DNA of 64,000 nt from positions 794,494 through 858,493 of the forward strand of contig JAJEKV010000047.1 of NCBI GenBank assembly GCA_021234155.1, written 5' to 3'. Made by a program: the position numbers and the translations under genes. Of the stretch, positions 1-11,739 are shown piece by piece; position 1 is the first letter of the stretch; the number at the start of each line of letters is the position of its first letter. The notes beneath the pieces were generated by a model, which was given only the letters and a program-made list of their open reading frames with translations, was not told the DNA's origin and made no database searches. Source of the stretch: Isoetes taiwanensis (lineage: Eukaryota > Streptophyta > Lycopodiopsida > Isoetales > Isoetaceae).

Positions 1-93
1 AGGCATGCACCGCATGCATGCATGACATGCATGCTAAGCCCCATTCTAGAATTTCGATCCGATGGTTCGGATCGATGGGATTCTAGAATGGGG
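1..93. repeat. Hairpin-bearing repeat, copy 1
   Basis: A run of GCATGC units (1-35) precedes an inverted repeat at 39-93. The outer arms are CCCCATTCTAGAAT (39-52) and ATTCTAGAATGGGG (80-93), which are perfect reverse complements. An inner stem CGATCCGA/TCGGATCG lies between them. The block recurs at 373-456. Two similar ends bracketing about 280 bp of unrelated DNA could be a small foldback or MITE-like element, but no target-site duplication is evident. Confidence 0.6.
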
Positions 94-372
94 CTCGCAT
101 GAAAAACAACAAAACCTCCCTAATAGAAGAGAATTTCCTTATCAAACGGGATCGGGGACGAAGGTCAAAGGATTATGGCTAAAGAAGAGGCAAAGTCGAG
201 AAAGGACATGCCACAAAGATGAAAGAAATGCCAAATTGGTCAATCCAAGCGGGGAGAAGCCCTCCCCGCATGGTTTCAAAAAAAAGAGAATAAGGTATGC
301 TGAGAGAAGAGGAAGCGCCGATGAGACGTTGATGAAGAACCTCGCCTAATATAGCGATCTCCCAACCAGAGA

Positions 373-456
373 AGGCATGCGCCGCATGCATGCATGCAAG
401 ACATGCATGCTCGCCCCATTCTAGAATTTCGATCCGATGGCTCGGATCGATGGGAT
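373..456. repeat. Hairpin-bearing repeat, copy 2
   Basis: Same order as the block at 1-93: GGCATGC, a GCATGC-rich run, CCCCATTCTAGAAT, then CGATCCGA and TCGGATCG. The right outer arm is lost after TGGGATT, so the large hairpin of copy 1 cannot form, although the inner stem can. The copies are in direct orientation. The frames open across 62-349 look incidental. Confidence 0.55.
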
Positions 457-2301
457 TTCTTAAGGTGATATCTTCATCTAGTTTTTGGTCATTAGGATTG
501 TACCACGATGTGCATATATTTGAGAGTACATGGAATATTTGACCCTTTGTTTCACTCAACATTGTCCAAAGACACAAGCAAAAACAAAATAATAAGGAAA
601 CACATGAACTTGGATAAATGCCACTACATGTATGTTCTTGCTTGTAATGGGCTTTTTCTTGCTTGCTTGTGATTTTCTCCCTTACTGTGTAGTTCAAGTA
701 GTAATATTTTCTTGCATGTTGGTCCATCCAGTTTGACATCATGTTTTATGCATGTTTCCTTTGTCAATTAGTCTTAGATTATTGTTTAGTTCTTCTTTTT
801 TTTTGTTCGTTCTCTACTTATCTACATCCACCTCTTCAATCGCCTAGTTTCATTTCTCTGTTTATCCACTTGCGTCAGTTCCTTATTTGTCCCCCTTTTT
901 TTTGTTTATTTAACCTCGTGAATCATTTTAGTTCTTTGTTCCTTATTTGTCATGTCCCACTGTGCCTCTAAAGTATCATTTATTATTCATTTTTTCTTGG
1001 CATGGTACTGTAGCCTCCAAGGTAGTACTAATCAGAGTTTCCCATGATCATCTTTTCGTAGATGGTTCCCAATTGATCGACTGTTGTTTCCTTCTCGGTT
1101 GGCTCTGAAGCCTCCAAGCCTTGTAATACATTTTAATACTATAATAATGTATTGATGCGCGCTCTTGTGTAAGGTGCTCTTAACTCCCGGATATATCATT
1201 CTATTTTTCCATCCTTGACTTTGTAGACTACTTTTACGCTTCTTTTGGTTGTCTGAATGTGCGGGGCCGAGCTTCATCTTTGGAGGTGTCTCTGCATCTT
1301 GTTTGTATCAAAGCATATCTCAACTGGCATATGCCAGGACTCGAACATCACCTTTTAGGTGCTTCGGCTTTCTATTTGGTGCAACGTATTCAAGTTGTTT
1401 CCATTTTGGTTCGAGCATTGTAGGCATTCATCGAGAGCGTCGGCGACCGTTTTCAATTAGGGGTTTACTTGAAAACCCAAAAGGGCAGGTTTTTTCACTC
1501 AAATGGGAAGTTGTCATCCGTTTTCTCACTTTTGTCTAGCCTAAATAGTAATTGGACCATCTTTTATCTTCTATTCTTTATTTTAATCGTGTCTCCCGAT
1601 GATAAGGAACCAATTTGTACTTACTGGTTTTTCAAAGAGCAGCCAATTGATTGTGTCATGAAACTCATCCTAGGAATGCTTGCTCATTGCATTTTGCTAT
1701 TATAACATAATCACAATAAACTCTAAATGCAGGTTCTTGGAATTGCTAGCACACGATTATTTAAACTTCAACATCTTAGATGTTATAAACATTTCAAAAG
1801 CGCTTCTTCAAAATGATGGTCATTCTTGTGGCCCTGCCATGTGTGAGGGGTATTTGAAGGGAGTGAACATATTCTTGCCTAATTTACAAGTAATTTCAAT
1901 ATAAGCAGATAAACCAATTTTTTATATTGACAAAGTGTACTTGCAAGCTGTGGACATTGCCGACCAAACTGTAGGGTGTTTATGCTTGATTTAAGATTAG
2001 AAACAATAAAGGCTGGGAGTGAGGGGAACATATGCATTGGGAAGTATGTAGGTGCATGAGTCACCTGATACCTTCAACTCATTGTATATCTTTCTTATTA
2101 TACGTAATTTTTATTGTAACCTCAATCCATTTGAATAAATGGATATCCTATTACCACTAGCTGGAATTTTTTATAAGGTTCAGGAGTCCAGGTCAACCTT
2201 TGAGCGATTTGAGTCCCCATGGTGCAGATCAGTCATGAGGCTCACCGTCATGTGGAGCAATTGTTGCATGCTCTGTTGTTTGTTACTTCACTAGCCCCTT
2301 C
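457..2301. other. Non-coding stretch, no gene recognised
   Basis: T-rich DNA with only short, unconvincing open frames on both strands. Around 1040-1165 the text (a TTGTAATACATTTTAATAC-type run) vaguely resembles the 3' end of a plant non-LTR element, which would fit the ORF1-like fragment that follows, but I cannot confirm it. Confidence 0.4.
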
Positions 2302-2787
2302 TTGGATCTGAAGCGCGTGGGATCTTGGTTATCTGGGCATCTACAAAAATTAGTGCTTCCTGCGTATCAATCTATCAAGCTCGTGGCCAAAGATCAATGT
2401 TGCTTTCTCCTAATGTTTGAGTCTCCCGAGCTGGTGGCTCAACTCATAGAACGAGGTGTTGATCCTCTATGGAAACATTTCTTGTTGTATCAACAGTATG
2501 TTCCTGGCTCTTTTCCAGGTAAGTCAGATGCCATACATGCCCCATTTTGGATTGTTATTGAAGACTTTCCTCCAGAATTTCAGGATTCTGAGTTCATTTC
2601 TGCTATTGCTGATGAGATTGGACTTCAATTGCAACATGCTATAACCAATGGCATTATTAAGGGTTGTGTAGCATGGCCCATTCATCGTGATCTTCCTCAG
2701 ACAATTGTTGTTCAGAGTGGGCCCATGTTCTTTTCTTTCAAGTTACGATTGTTAAAATGGCCCCGAGCTGGCTCTCATGTTCCCTGA
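2302..2787 (+). pseudogene. LINE ORF1-like (DUF4283-type) fragment
   Basis: An open frame of 161 residues. It contains a hydrophobic stretch (CCFLLMFESPELVAQLI, about residues 33-49), then FWIVIEDFPPEFQ (about 82-94) and FISAIADEIG. This order resembles the DUF4283 domain found before zinc knuckles in plant LINE ORF1 and related proteins, where a VWVRLPGLP-type segment is followed by a helix ending in IG. The frame closes at 2787 in Ser/Pro-rich sequence that continues only in other frames, so it looks like a broken remnant rather than a host gene. No zinc knuckle was seen. Family assignment is from motif memory. Confidence 0.4.
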
Positions 2788-4380
2788 GGCCCCTCTTTTT
2801 GCTCAATATCGTAAGTCTTACTAGCAGGCTCTTCCAGTTGCCTCTGCTGCAAATCCTACGCCTAGCTCTGCTCCTTCTTCAATGGATGTCTCTCATCCCC
2901 CTGTGACTTCCTCTACTTCTATTCTACCTCTGCTGGTCCCACTTGCTAAACATTAACTTAATGCAACACATAAGTCATATTCTCAACTAAATAGCAAAAC
3001 TTCAAAATTTTTGAATTCTGAATTGCAAATCATAGGTTTTACATTTCATCATCATCTAAGGAATCTCGTCTACATGTTCTCGCATTTAATAGGTGGCATG
3101 TGAAGTCTAATTGCACATATTATCTGTGTTGTAAATACTATGCCCTTAACATCTTTACTACAGATTTCATAGTTGATAGTAATCTCACGGTCTTCTTGTA
3201 ATACATAACTTTTATGACACTATCACCGGCAAGTAACCATGTTTTATTAAATTCAGATCTTTCTCCACTATCCACTTTAGTGTTGTGCATATATACCAGA
3301 ACCCAAATTTCAGCGCCCTCGTTTTTCTTTTGGCGGCAACAACAAGAAAGTCGTTACCAACTCTAAGTGCCTCTACTAACATATAGGATCAGAGGAGAGC
3401 AGGGACTTGTTAACTTTACAGTCCTCCTCAATGTCAGCATGCACATTGGAGGACAGTACAATGACGGCCAGTTTCTAGTCATCAACGACAGACACATATG
3501 CACACAAGTGGGCAGCATTGACAAACCTCAATTGACAACATAAATATAAATGCGTACAAGTTCATCTATATTGGTATTGATGAAGGTGGAATAACGAGTG
3601 CTTGGCACATAATAAATGTTGCAAACAAGAATCACTCAACGTGGAATGAATGAAAGAAACATACTAGATTAACAAATAATGAATACATATATATGACACA
3701 TTTGATTTTTAGTATCTACCAATTTTATAAAGGTGAAGGTATTGTTGAGATAGAATCCTTATAATAAATGTAGTTTGGCCTCAAGTCGAGTTCTAAGATA
3801 TTGACATATTCTAAGAAAATACAACTTTGTGACGCGTGGTAGGGCAGAATTGACAAATAAATTCTTCTCCTGAACCCCAGGTCATCATGCCATTTTACAC
3901 TTGTTACCTTGTTCATCGATGGAATATTGGAACCTCTCGTGTATACAAATTGATAAGGCAAGTACAGGTTCGTTATCAGTGTAGAATATAGAGCTATTCA
4001 CATAAGAAAAGACATGATGCAAGGATGACTGAGAGATAAGAATGACCAGTAAGCAAGGATGCTATAATTTCTAACTTGGTTGGTAGGGAGGTAGGGTTTG
4101 GATGGCCAGCCAAGGATTTAGTCCTTAATCCCTCTGGTAGTGTGAAATTATTGGCAGCATAGTGAGTGTTAAGTTGTCTAGGGCACGCTAGAGAAAACGA
4201 GAATAAGAATAAGAATAAGAATAATTTTTAGGTCATTAGTTGTATGTGCTAAGGATGTGGATATTAACCATTTTATGAGCTAACGATGTGCACACTATTG
4301 GGGGCAAAAAAATAAGTAAAAAATCAAATTGGGAAAAAAAAGTGAAAAACTATTAATCGATTTATGCTTTTATTCTTTTC
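2788..4380. other. Intergenic region upstream of the NST1-like gene
   Basis: AT-rich sequence with no convincing coding potential on either strand. The promoter of the downstream gene should lie toward the right end of this stretch, but I see no unambiguous TATA box or other element. Confidence 0.45.
4199..4224 (+). repeat. (AATAAG)n microsatellite
   Basis: About four consecutive copies of the hexamer AATAAG. Confidence 0.85.
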
Positions 4381-4389
4381 CTTCAGGCC

Positions 4390-4724
4390 AGAGATTTTGG
4401 GACAGAACCAAGTTTACACGCTGGATCATTTGTTCCACCCTTTTGAGACAACTGCATATTTCGATACAGAGCAAAATATACACACAAGTCCATCGCAAGG
4501 CTCCGCCGGACTTGGCCACCATAGCCCGGCATTGGCCCTTCAGATATTACCCCTCTATCGATCCAATACTTCTTCCTTTGCCGCTGTTTATCCACCCAGT
4601 CCGCCAGATCTGCCGCCACTTGCTCAATTCTCTGTTCCGGCGCAACCCTTTCTTCATCAATCCAAAATAGATCGCTCCTTCCGTTTCCTGCTTATTCGAT
4701 CACCGATTCGATCTCTGTATTCAG
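4390..4724 (+). other. Likely 5' UTR exon of the NST1-like gene
   Basis: This pyrimidine-rich stretch is richer in GC than its surroundings. It ends in TTCAG followed by GTAATA, a good donor at 4725. A plausible acceptor (a pyrimidine-poor TTTTTGTTAG) lies just before the ATG at 5117, so a 5' UTR intron of about 380 bp is likely. The left limit is a guess, because no start site can be read directly. Open frames here look incidental. Confidence 0.4.
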
Positions 4725-5116
4725 GTAATACTTGCATTGATTCAATCCGATTATCTATCGCATTGGATTGGAGTGGATTTAAGTCAGTCGTGGCAATTGG
4801 TGGATTTGGGAGTGATTGGACGCACGGATCTTAGTTTATGTTGGAGGATGCTTATCCGCTGTGATTTAATTAAGAGGCGAGCATAGCATCTGTCCTTGTA
4901 AAACAGAAACGGTTTGGCCGATCAAGTTTCCATTCGCCGATTTTGAGACGGGTACAGGATAAGGAAATATAGGATTATAGCCGTGAATATCTAATAAGGC
5001 TTGTTGTTTTAGTCTGGATTTTGGAGTTCTGGGGTGGATCCAGGCTGTAATATGTGGAATTGTGATCTTCTGAACTTGATGGAGAGAAGATTCAGATTTT
5101 TGTTAGCCGAGTAAAA

Positions 5117-8100
5117 ATGCCAGGCCTGTCACGCAGGGGACTGCATACGCAGCCTTTATCTTCTTCGTACAATGGTTTAGTTTATGGCGGAGATGCACAG
5201 TCGTCCTTATGGGCACGCTCCAATACTGGAGATGTTAGCTTTTCCCAGCTTCACAAGGTACAAGTGTTTTCCACTTATCACTCGAAATCCATCTTCTAGT
5301 TAATATGTTATGCCTATGAACCACATTCAGAACAATTCATTTGCTTGGTCAACTTAGTACGATAGGATGCATATTTAAGTGGTATGCATAATTTGCTCTC
5401 TATTGCGTTTTAGGTTTGGCTTTTAAAAAATGAAAATTCAGTTGGTGTGTAATATTGCCCTATACTGTTTTAGGTTTGGCTTTTATAGAACAAATCAGGT
5501 TGACTTAATTTCCTGCTATGTAGTCAAAAGCCCGTGTTTGGTTCTTGATAAAAGAAACTACAGAGAGTATGAATTGCAAAATAGGTCTGATTGTTGTCAA
5601 AGTTTAAGGAGATAAATTTGAAGTTAATTCTTGCTGATAGGAATTGGATAGTGATAAAGAAGTATAGAGGGTATCAAGTGCAAAGACATTGCTTTTGTAT
5701 GCTTTAGTGGAACTTTTAGGTCATTCTTGTATTGCATAAACTTCTATGGTTATTGAAGTGTATGACTTCACCATAATAGATCAAGGGCAGCTGTCTAATC
5801 TATCAATCTGCTTTGATTGCTGTTCATATACAGTTTTGGAGTGCGCTTCCCCCTACCGCTCGACGCGAATTGCTTCGAATTGACAAGCAGGCCTTGTTTG
5901 AGCAAGTCAGAAAAAATCTGTACTGTTCACGCTGTCATGGGCTACTTGTGGAGGGATTTTCACAGATTGTTATGTATGGAAAGAGTTTGTATGCAGATGG
6001 GCGAAAGCTTAATGGTAATAATAGTGATGGGCATGTCCTGAGCATCCACGATGATGTTAGAGATCCTTCCTTACACCCTTGGGGAGGTTTGGCAGCAACT
6101 CGTGACTCTATGCTCACAGTTCTGGACTGCTTTCTAGATGGCACGCCACTCGAGGTGCTCCAAAATGTACCTACATTCTACTCACCATAGATTAATTGCT
6201 ATAGATGTTCATAGTCTGGAAACTGTTAGGTAAGATTCATTTTTAGCGTTGATCTGTAGTCTTAATCATCAAACTTGTTATGGTCAATAAAAGATCTCAT
6301 TTATTTAACTCTTTTACATAATAGAAATAACAAATGCAGCAGGCGCAAAATGAAATTATTGAGACCTCTAATGCTTGAACAGGAATTTGCAGGTATTTGA
6401 GTCGGCTAGGGCAAGGGAACGTGAGAGGGAACTTCTCTACCCAGATGCTTGCGGTGGAGGAGGAAGGGGATGGATGAGCCAAAATGCAAGAGGGCATGGA
6501 ATGAAGGAAACTTGCGCCCTTCACACAGCGAGGCTATCATGTGAAGCATTAGTTGACTTCTGGTCTGCTCTTGGTGAGGAGACAAGACGCTCTCTTCTAC
6601 GAATGAAAGAAGAAGACTTCATTGAGAGACTTACATTCAGGTATGCATAAGAAAATGACAATGATTTATTGTTTGCTATAGCTCCATAAGATAAGCATGT
6701 CCAAATATGATGGGAAACGAAACCTTTGTGTATGGCGAGCAGGCTTGTGCTGTAGGGTACAGCTACATGGCCAAATAGCATGACCATGGAAACAGCCAAT
6801 CTTTCAGTAATTGGATTAATTATACTACTAACGGTGGCCATGTAGCTAGGTTTTACTACATTTTCTTATCCAAAAACCATATTCAGAAATGAGTTTATTT
6901 CATTGTCCATGCAAAGTCCTTATCCAATTTCTAAAGGATCAACATATTGGATGGTCTTTAAAAAGTATAATTTGATGATGGAACGTGCAGGACATAACTG
7001 ATGATAGACATGTTTCCAGATTCGACAGTAAAAGATTCTGCAGGGATTGTCGTCGAAATGTTCTTCGTGAATTTAAGGAGATGAAAGAGCTAAAACGTAC
7101 TCGTAGAGAGCCGAGATGTACGCCTTGGTTTTGTGCTGCAGATACGGTTTTCCAATACGAGGTGTGTACGAGCTTTTCTTAGCTGATATTGCTAATGTTC
7201 CATCACTACATGGAATCACAGAACTAAATGAGGTTCATTTATTAATGACCAAGAAGTATAGCTGGATTTAACGCTGCTCAGAAGTTGGAAGTCCTATGGG
7301 CTGAGCTTTAGAGTTAACAAGTTTTCTTGGACACTGCAGGTGTCTGATACTGTTGTCCAAGCCGACTGGCGAGAATCATTTGCTGGTGAAATAGGAACCA
7401 TATATCAACATTTTGAGTGGGGCTTGGGCACAGGAGAGGGGAAGGCAGATATTTTTGGCTTTGAAGATGTTGGCCTTGCAGAAAACATTATGTTAGGTGG
7501 TCTTGATCTGGCCAACTATCCAGATTGCTTTATCACAATTAGGGCTTGGAGACGTGATGGACGGTGTACTGAGCTATCAGCAAAAGCGCATGGACTTAAA
7601 GGGCAATTATGTGTGCATCGGAGGCTTTTTGTTGGAGATGGTCTTGTGTCAATTACTGAAGGGGAAAGTATTGAGCGGTTTTTTGAACATGCTGAGGAAA
7701 CAGAAGAAGAGGAGGTATTGTGGAATATTTGATTGTTTATACATTTTTTTGTTTATTTATGTGCATGACTGATACCTAAGACTTTAGGATGAGGAGGCCA
7801 TGGATAAAGAGGGAAATGAACTGGAGAGTGGAACTTCCCGGACTCAAAAACATGCCAAGAGCCCAGAACTTGCGCGAGATTTTTTATTAGATGCAGCTAC
7901 TGTGATCTTTAAAGAACAGGTAAGCTGCCTATTCAGTATTTTGTGTAGTTTTTGGAGTAACATAAATCCAACTGGCGAGTAGTACCTCCCGGTTCTCTTC
8001 TTGGGAGATGTTATAGAGATGGATGCCAATTTGGTTTGGGAGCCCCGTTTCCTAAGGGCTTCGATCCTCAACACTGGATATAACACTTCCTGGAGATGGG

Positions 8101-10953
8101 AACACAAAGTCCGAGTATATGCTTTAGGAAGTTGTCAATAGCTTGCTCAAAAATAGCAAAACATTCCGTTTATACCCATTGCGCACAATTGGTTTTGCTT
8201 TTGAGAGTGCTATTTAACTTTTGACTAAACAAGTTTTGCGGCTGCAAAATATACGCAAGAAAGAAGAGAGCTAACATTTATAAGCCTGCATTATCCAAGA
8301 TTAAAACCCATCTTATCCAATAGTACTGCTCAAATTTTTGTTTGGAAAGTTGGATCCATTGAAACTATATGGTTACTGTGTTATGAGGCTTCTCATTATT
8401 GAATATTTGAGAGCCTCTTGTCTAATCACAGTTGATTGAGTCCACTTTTCTTTACTTATTTTCAAATACATTATTATCCCATGGGTGCAAATCTAGTTGT
8501 TACATCTCGAACTTTCTTGGTTCACAGGTTGAAAAAGCTTTTAGAGAAGGCACTGCACGTCAAAACGCTCATAGTATTTTTGTGTGTTTGGCACTTGGGC
8601 TGCTGGAAGATAGAGTCCGCGTAGCTTGCAAGGAAATCGCAACACTAGAAAAACAGGTTTGTTTTAACCGTGATGAAGATTTGTGTAGCCACTCAATTTC
8701 TCCTTATAAATTTAGTCACAATGTGCATTTTGTGTTTTCCTTTTCCAGAACAAGCTGTTAGAAGAAGAAGAATACCAGAAACGGGAAGAAGAGGAGAGAA
8801 GGGAACGCAAAAAGCTGAAAGAAAGAGAGAAGAAACTGAGACGCAAGGAGAAGAGAAACAAAGATAAGGAGAAGGAAATAATGAAGGGTGATGGGAAAAC
8901 TGCAGAAGATTTGGCAAATGCATGGACAGATTCTTCTGCAGTTTCCTCTATTTTAGATGAACCACAAGCCAGTTGCGAGAATCATATCATGGAAGATGAG
9001 CACCCTTGTGTCCAAATGGAAGACAGCTGCAAAAATGATGACAGTCTGTCAGCCAGATCTTCCACAACGGGGTTTGATAGTGAAGTGAATGCTGTTGAAG
9101 GTACCATGACTCCATCTGCAAGCAGTGCAGAAGATGATGCTAGTAATAAGGACGTCAGCGGGACATTTCTTATTGAGCAGTCCAAGTCTGCAAAGCGAAG
9201 GTCCCAAAGCAAGAGGTTACAGGCAGATCCATTTCCAAGCAGGCATTCAAGGCGAGGTTCTAACATGGCATATGAAAGAAGTTTTAGGCGCAGCTCTACA
9301 AGGGTGATTCCAAACCACTATTCGGAGTCTAGTTGGCAAGAACCTAACTTGCAGTGTCATAGAAATTGTAGAATTTTGCGAGATGGAAACAGTAGGTTAC
9401 CTGACAACCGTCATCATTTGAATTGCCATTCTCAATTGAGGCACGATTCACAGCAGTGTTCTTGCCCACAGGTTCTTTCTAGAACAAAGAACGTGCAAAA
9501 CACAGTCTTCAAGCCAGCAAGGGATTGTAATCCGAAGATAATAAAGAGGACTGCGAATGGTGATTCTTGTGTTAAGCAATATTTTGTAGTTTCCAATTCA
9601 AATTACAAAGGTGACTTTTATAGAGGAAAGAAAAGTCCAGCTTTTGGATCTGAGAAGCATCCCCATATGAAGGCAAAGGGTGACCTTTCCGGTCCTTCTC
9701 CAAGGATCAATCCAAAGTTAGTTTCATGCAACCAAGATGCAGGTCATTCTATTGATATGGAAGATTCTACAGAAAGCAATACAAGTACATGCGTTGCGAG
9801 GAGTAATTGTGTAAGTGGTAATGTTAGTGAGGATATTGCTAAGGGGGACATAGGAGAATGTATAGAACAGAATGGACAATTTGCTTCTGCAGATAACCTG
9901 CTACTGGAATTGAATAGGGCAGGTGTTACAGTTTCATCATCTGGAGATGCATCCTCCAATGCTAGTTTGGTTGAAGACTGCTCATCCTTTACTGGATCTC
10001 CTGAATCTTCTTTTAGAAGTTCCATTTCAGAGGATTTAGAGTGTGTATCGTCTGTACAAGAGTCAGTTGTTTCCTCAACTCATGCTTCAAGACCAGGATC
10101 TCCAGAGATGGAGCTTAGTTCTTGCAGAAGCGCAATGGCAGATGCTCAATGCGTTGAAGATGATGGGAGGAATGATGCAAAAAATCCAGCTGCAATGAGT
10201 GAAAAGCTGGAATGTATGGAAGGCATTCCCCCAGGAAGGGTCCAGGGTACTGCTACCTATCCACAGCCTGTCCATGATACATTTAGTGATTTTCCACAGG
10301 GAATTAAAAGTGGTTATTCGGTTCCTACACAACCCCAACTTTCTCATACAGCCAGTGCTTCTACTGTGCACTCACTGCCATTACAGTTTCCACAGCCAAG
10401 CTATGGTTGCTACTCTTGGACAGCGCAGCCTAGAGCAAACATTATCATACCTCCCCAGATTTTCATCCCGGGTCCAAGCAGTATGGCATTCCCGAGATAT
10501 GGTATGCTTCCGTTGCCACCTGTTGTGAGACCATTACCATCTTTATCGAATGCAGTAACCTCTTTGCACATTAGGGAGCCAATGCCTTTACACTTTTCAA
10601 AATGGAAGAGCAGTGCGGATGCACAACCATTTGTATCTAGTGGTGCTTCCACTGGATCCCTGCAACCTGCATCTATTCGAACAGATTCACAAGCTGCCCC
10701 TCTTTCCATGCCAGATAAAACGGACTTTTCCTTGTTTCACTTTGGTGGCCCAAGATCGACTGTGCTAACACAGTCTGGATACTTGCCTGCTCTACCTGAT
10801 TCAACCGAGAGTACAGGCAGCAGCTGTTCAAGTGATCTAAGTAAATGTAAATGTGCAGATGAATTGCCCAGTGGAATCAATGCAATGAGCACGTCTGCAG
10901 GAGAATACAGCCTTTTTGCTGCTGCGCCAGGCAAGGGGTTCGGGTTCTTCTAA
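5117..10953 (+). CDS. Plant stress response NST1-like protein, 8 coding exons
   Basis: Exons: 5117-5257, 5834-6166, 6393-6640, 7020-7161, 7340-7714, 7788-7919, 8528-8656, 8749-10953. All have GT/AG borders and join in phase to 1234 residues. I recognise the order from plant proteins annotated 'stress response NST1-like', whose function is unknown. It begins MPGLSRRG. Residues 48-100 hold FWSALPPTARRELLRIDKQALFEQ and a CSRC pair; 159-240 hold ERERELLYPDACGGGGRGW; 241-288 hold a Cys-rich FCRDCRRN...CTPWFC segment; 289-413 form a conserved globular block ending FFEHAEETEEEE; 458-500 hold EGTARQNAHSIFVCLAL. A strongly charged Glu/Arg/Lys helix opens exon 8 (about 503-545). The rest is long, Ser-rich and probably disordered, with SLFHFGGP near the end and a final KGFGFF, as I recall in relatives. 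No membrane segment or signal peptide is seen. The charged helix probably prompted the NST1 name and is weak evidence of function. Confidence 0.9.
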
Positions 10954-11103
10954 AATGTATGTTTGTCCAGAACGCACATTATTCATATATTTCATCTTCC
11001 CATTCATTTTTTGTGTCGGGTTAGGACGTATGAAAATGTGTGATATTGGGAATTCTTATTTTGACACTACAATTGTGTGTAATATGAGTCTGTTGAAAGT
11101 AAA

Positions 11104-11118
11104 AATAAATTGGAAATA
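11104..11118 (+). promoter_or_regulatory. Possible polyadenylation signals
   Basis: AATAAA at 11104 and a second AATAAA at about 11115 lie some 150 bp after the NST1-like stop codon, a usual distance for a plant 3' UTR. No cleavage site can be read. Confidence 0.4.
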
Positions 11119-11339
11119 AAGACCTAGGATGAGATTTTTCATAGCATCTTTGAGGATCTAGGAGTGCAAAATGGTGCAAGTTATCAAGACATGTTTAAGT
11201 TGGTTAAGTAATGTATCCTTTTTGTTCACCTCATTCAACAAGACATGATAAGTACATCATAATGTTTCTCCTCATTTAAGATATATTTGAATCACATGTC
11301 CAAACAAGTATAAAAGTAATTAAAGGTGCATATCGCCAA

Positions 11340-11690
11340 GGCTTTGGATTGTTTTCCAAGGAGTAAGTTGGCAGCAGATTGGAACAATTGAATTGAATAT
11401 ACCATGAAAGCAACATTGGTGTCAAGCAAGGGTGCCTGCTACTCTTTGGTCTCTTTGGGCTTGTAAGTCAAATTTTGCTATATGCGGATGATGTAGTGTT
11501 GTTGTCAAGACAGAGAAGGCCTCCAAAATCAGCTCTACACCGTTGAAACTTTTTGCAAGGTTTGTGGAATGGCAGTAAGTACAATGGAAACCAAAGTGAT
11601 GGTGATAGGAAACCAAAGTGATGGTGATAGGTAAAGATAAGCAGGCGGATTATCTTTCCTGATATACCAATCACTATTATTGGGCAAAAA
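11340..11690 (+). mobile_element. LINE reverse-transcriptase fragment
   Basis: Translation gives a GVKQGC-like motif (about 11430), then LLYADDVVLLS with the YADD catalytic motif at 11481-11492. After a frameshift near 11520 it gives NQLYTVETFCKVCGMAVSTM, ending in ETKVMVI. This is the order of palm motifs in non-LTR reverse transcriptases (GxxQGxPLSP, YADD, then FCxxxGMxVxxxKTK). The piece is short and broken, lacks the endonuclease, and is dead. It lies about 400 bp past the NST1-like gene. Confidence 0.75.
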
Positions 11691-11706
11691 CTATACTATT
11701 CATAAA

Positions 11707-11738
11707 TTGTCTCTCTCTCTCTCTCCCCCCCCCCACAG
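11707..11738 (+). repeat. (CT)n/(C)n low-complexity tract
   Basis: About ten CT repeats run straight into ten C residues. The following 200 bp are unusually GC-rich for this window; the frames open there on both strands are compositional. Confidence 0.8.
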
Positions 11739-11739
11739 A

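Noticed and set aside
1320-1365. Minus-strand tRNA-like text (GATGTTCGAGTCCTGGCAT)
   Set aside because: The flanking bases do not form a T-stem or acceptor stem, and no cloverleaf follows.
8693-8923. Minus-strand open frame within the NST1-like gene
   Set aside because: It is the mirror of the purine-rich segment encoding the charged Glu/Arg/Lys helix.
9744-10709. Minus-strand frames of 93-99 codons within exon 8 of the NST1-like gene
   Set aside because: They are antisense to a well-supported coding exon and have no recognisable content.
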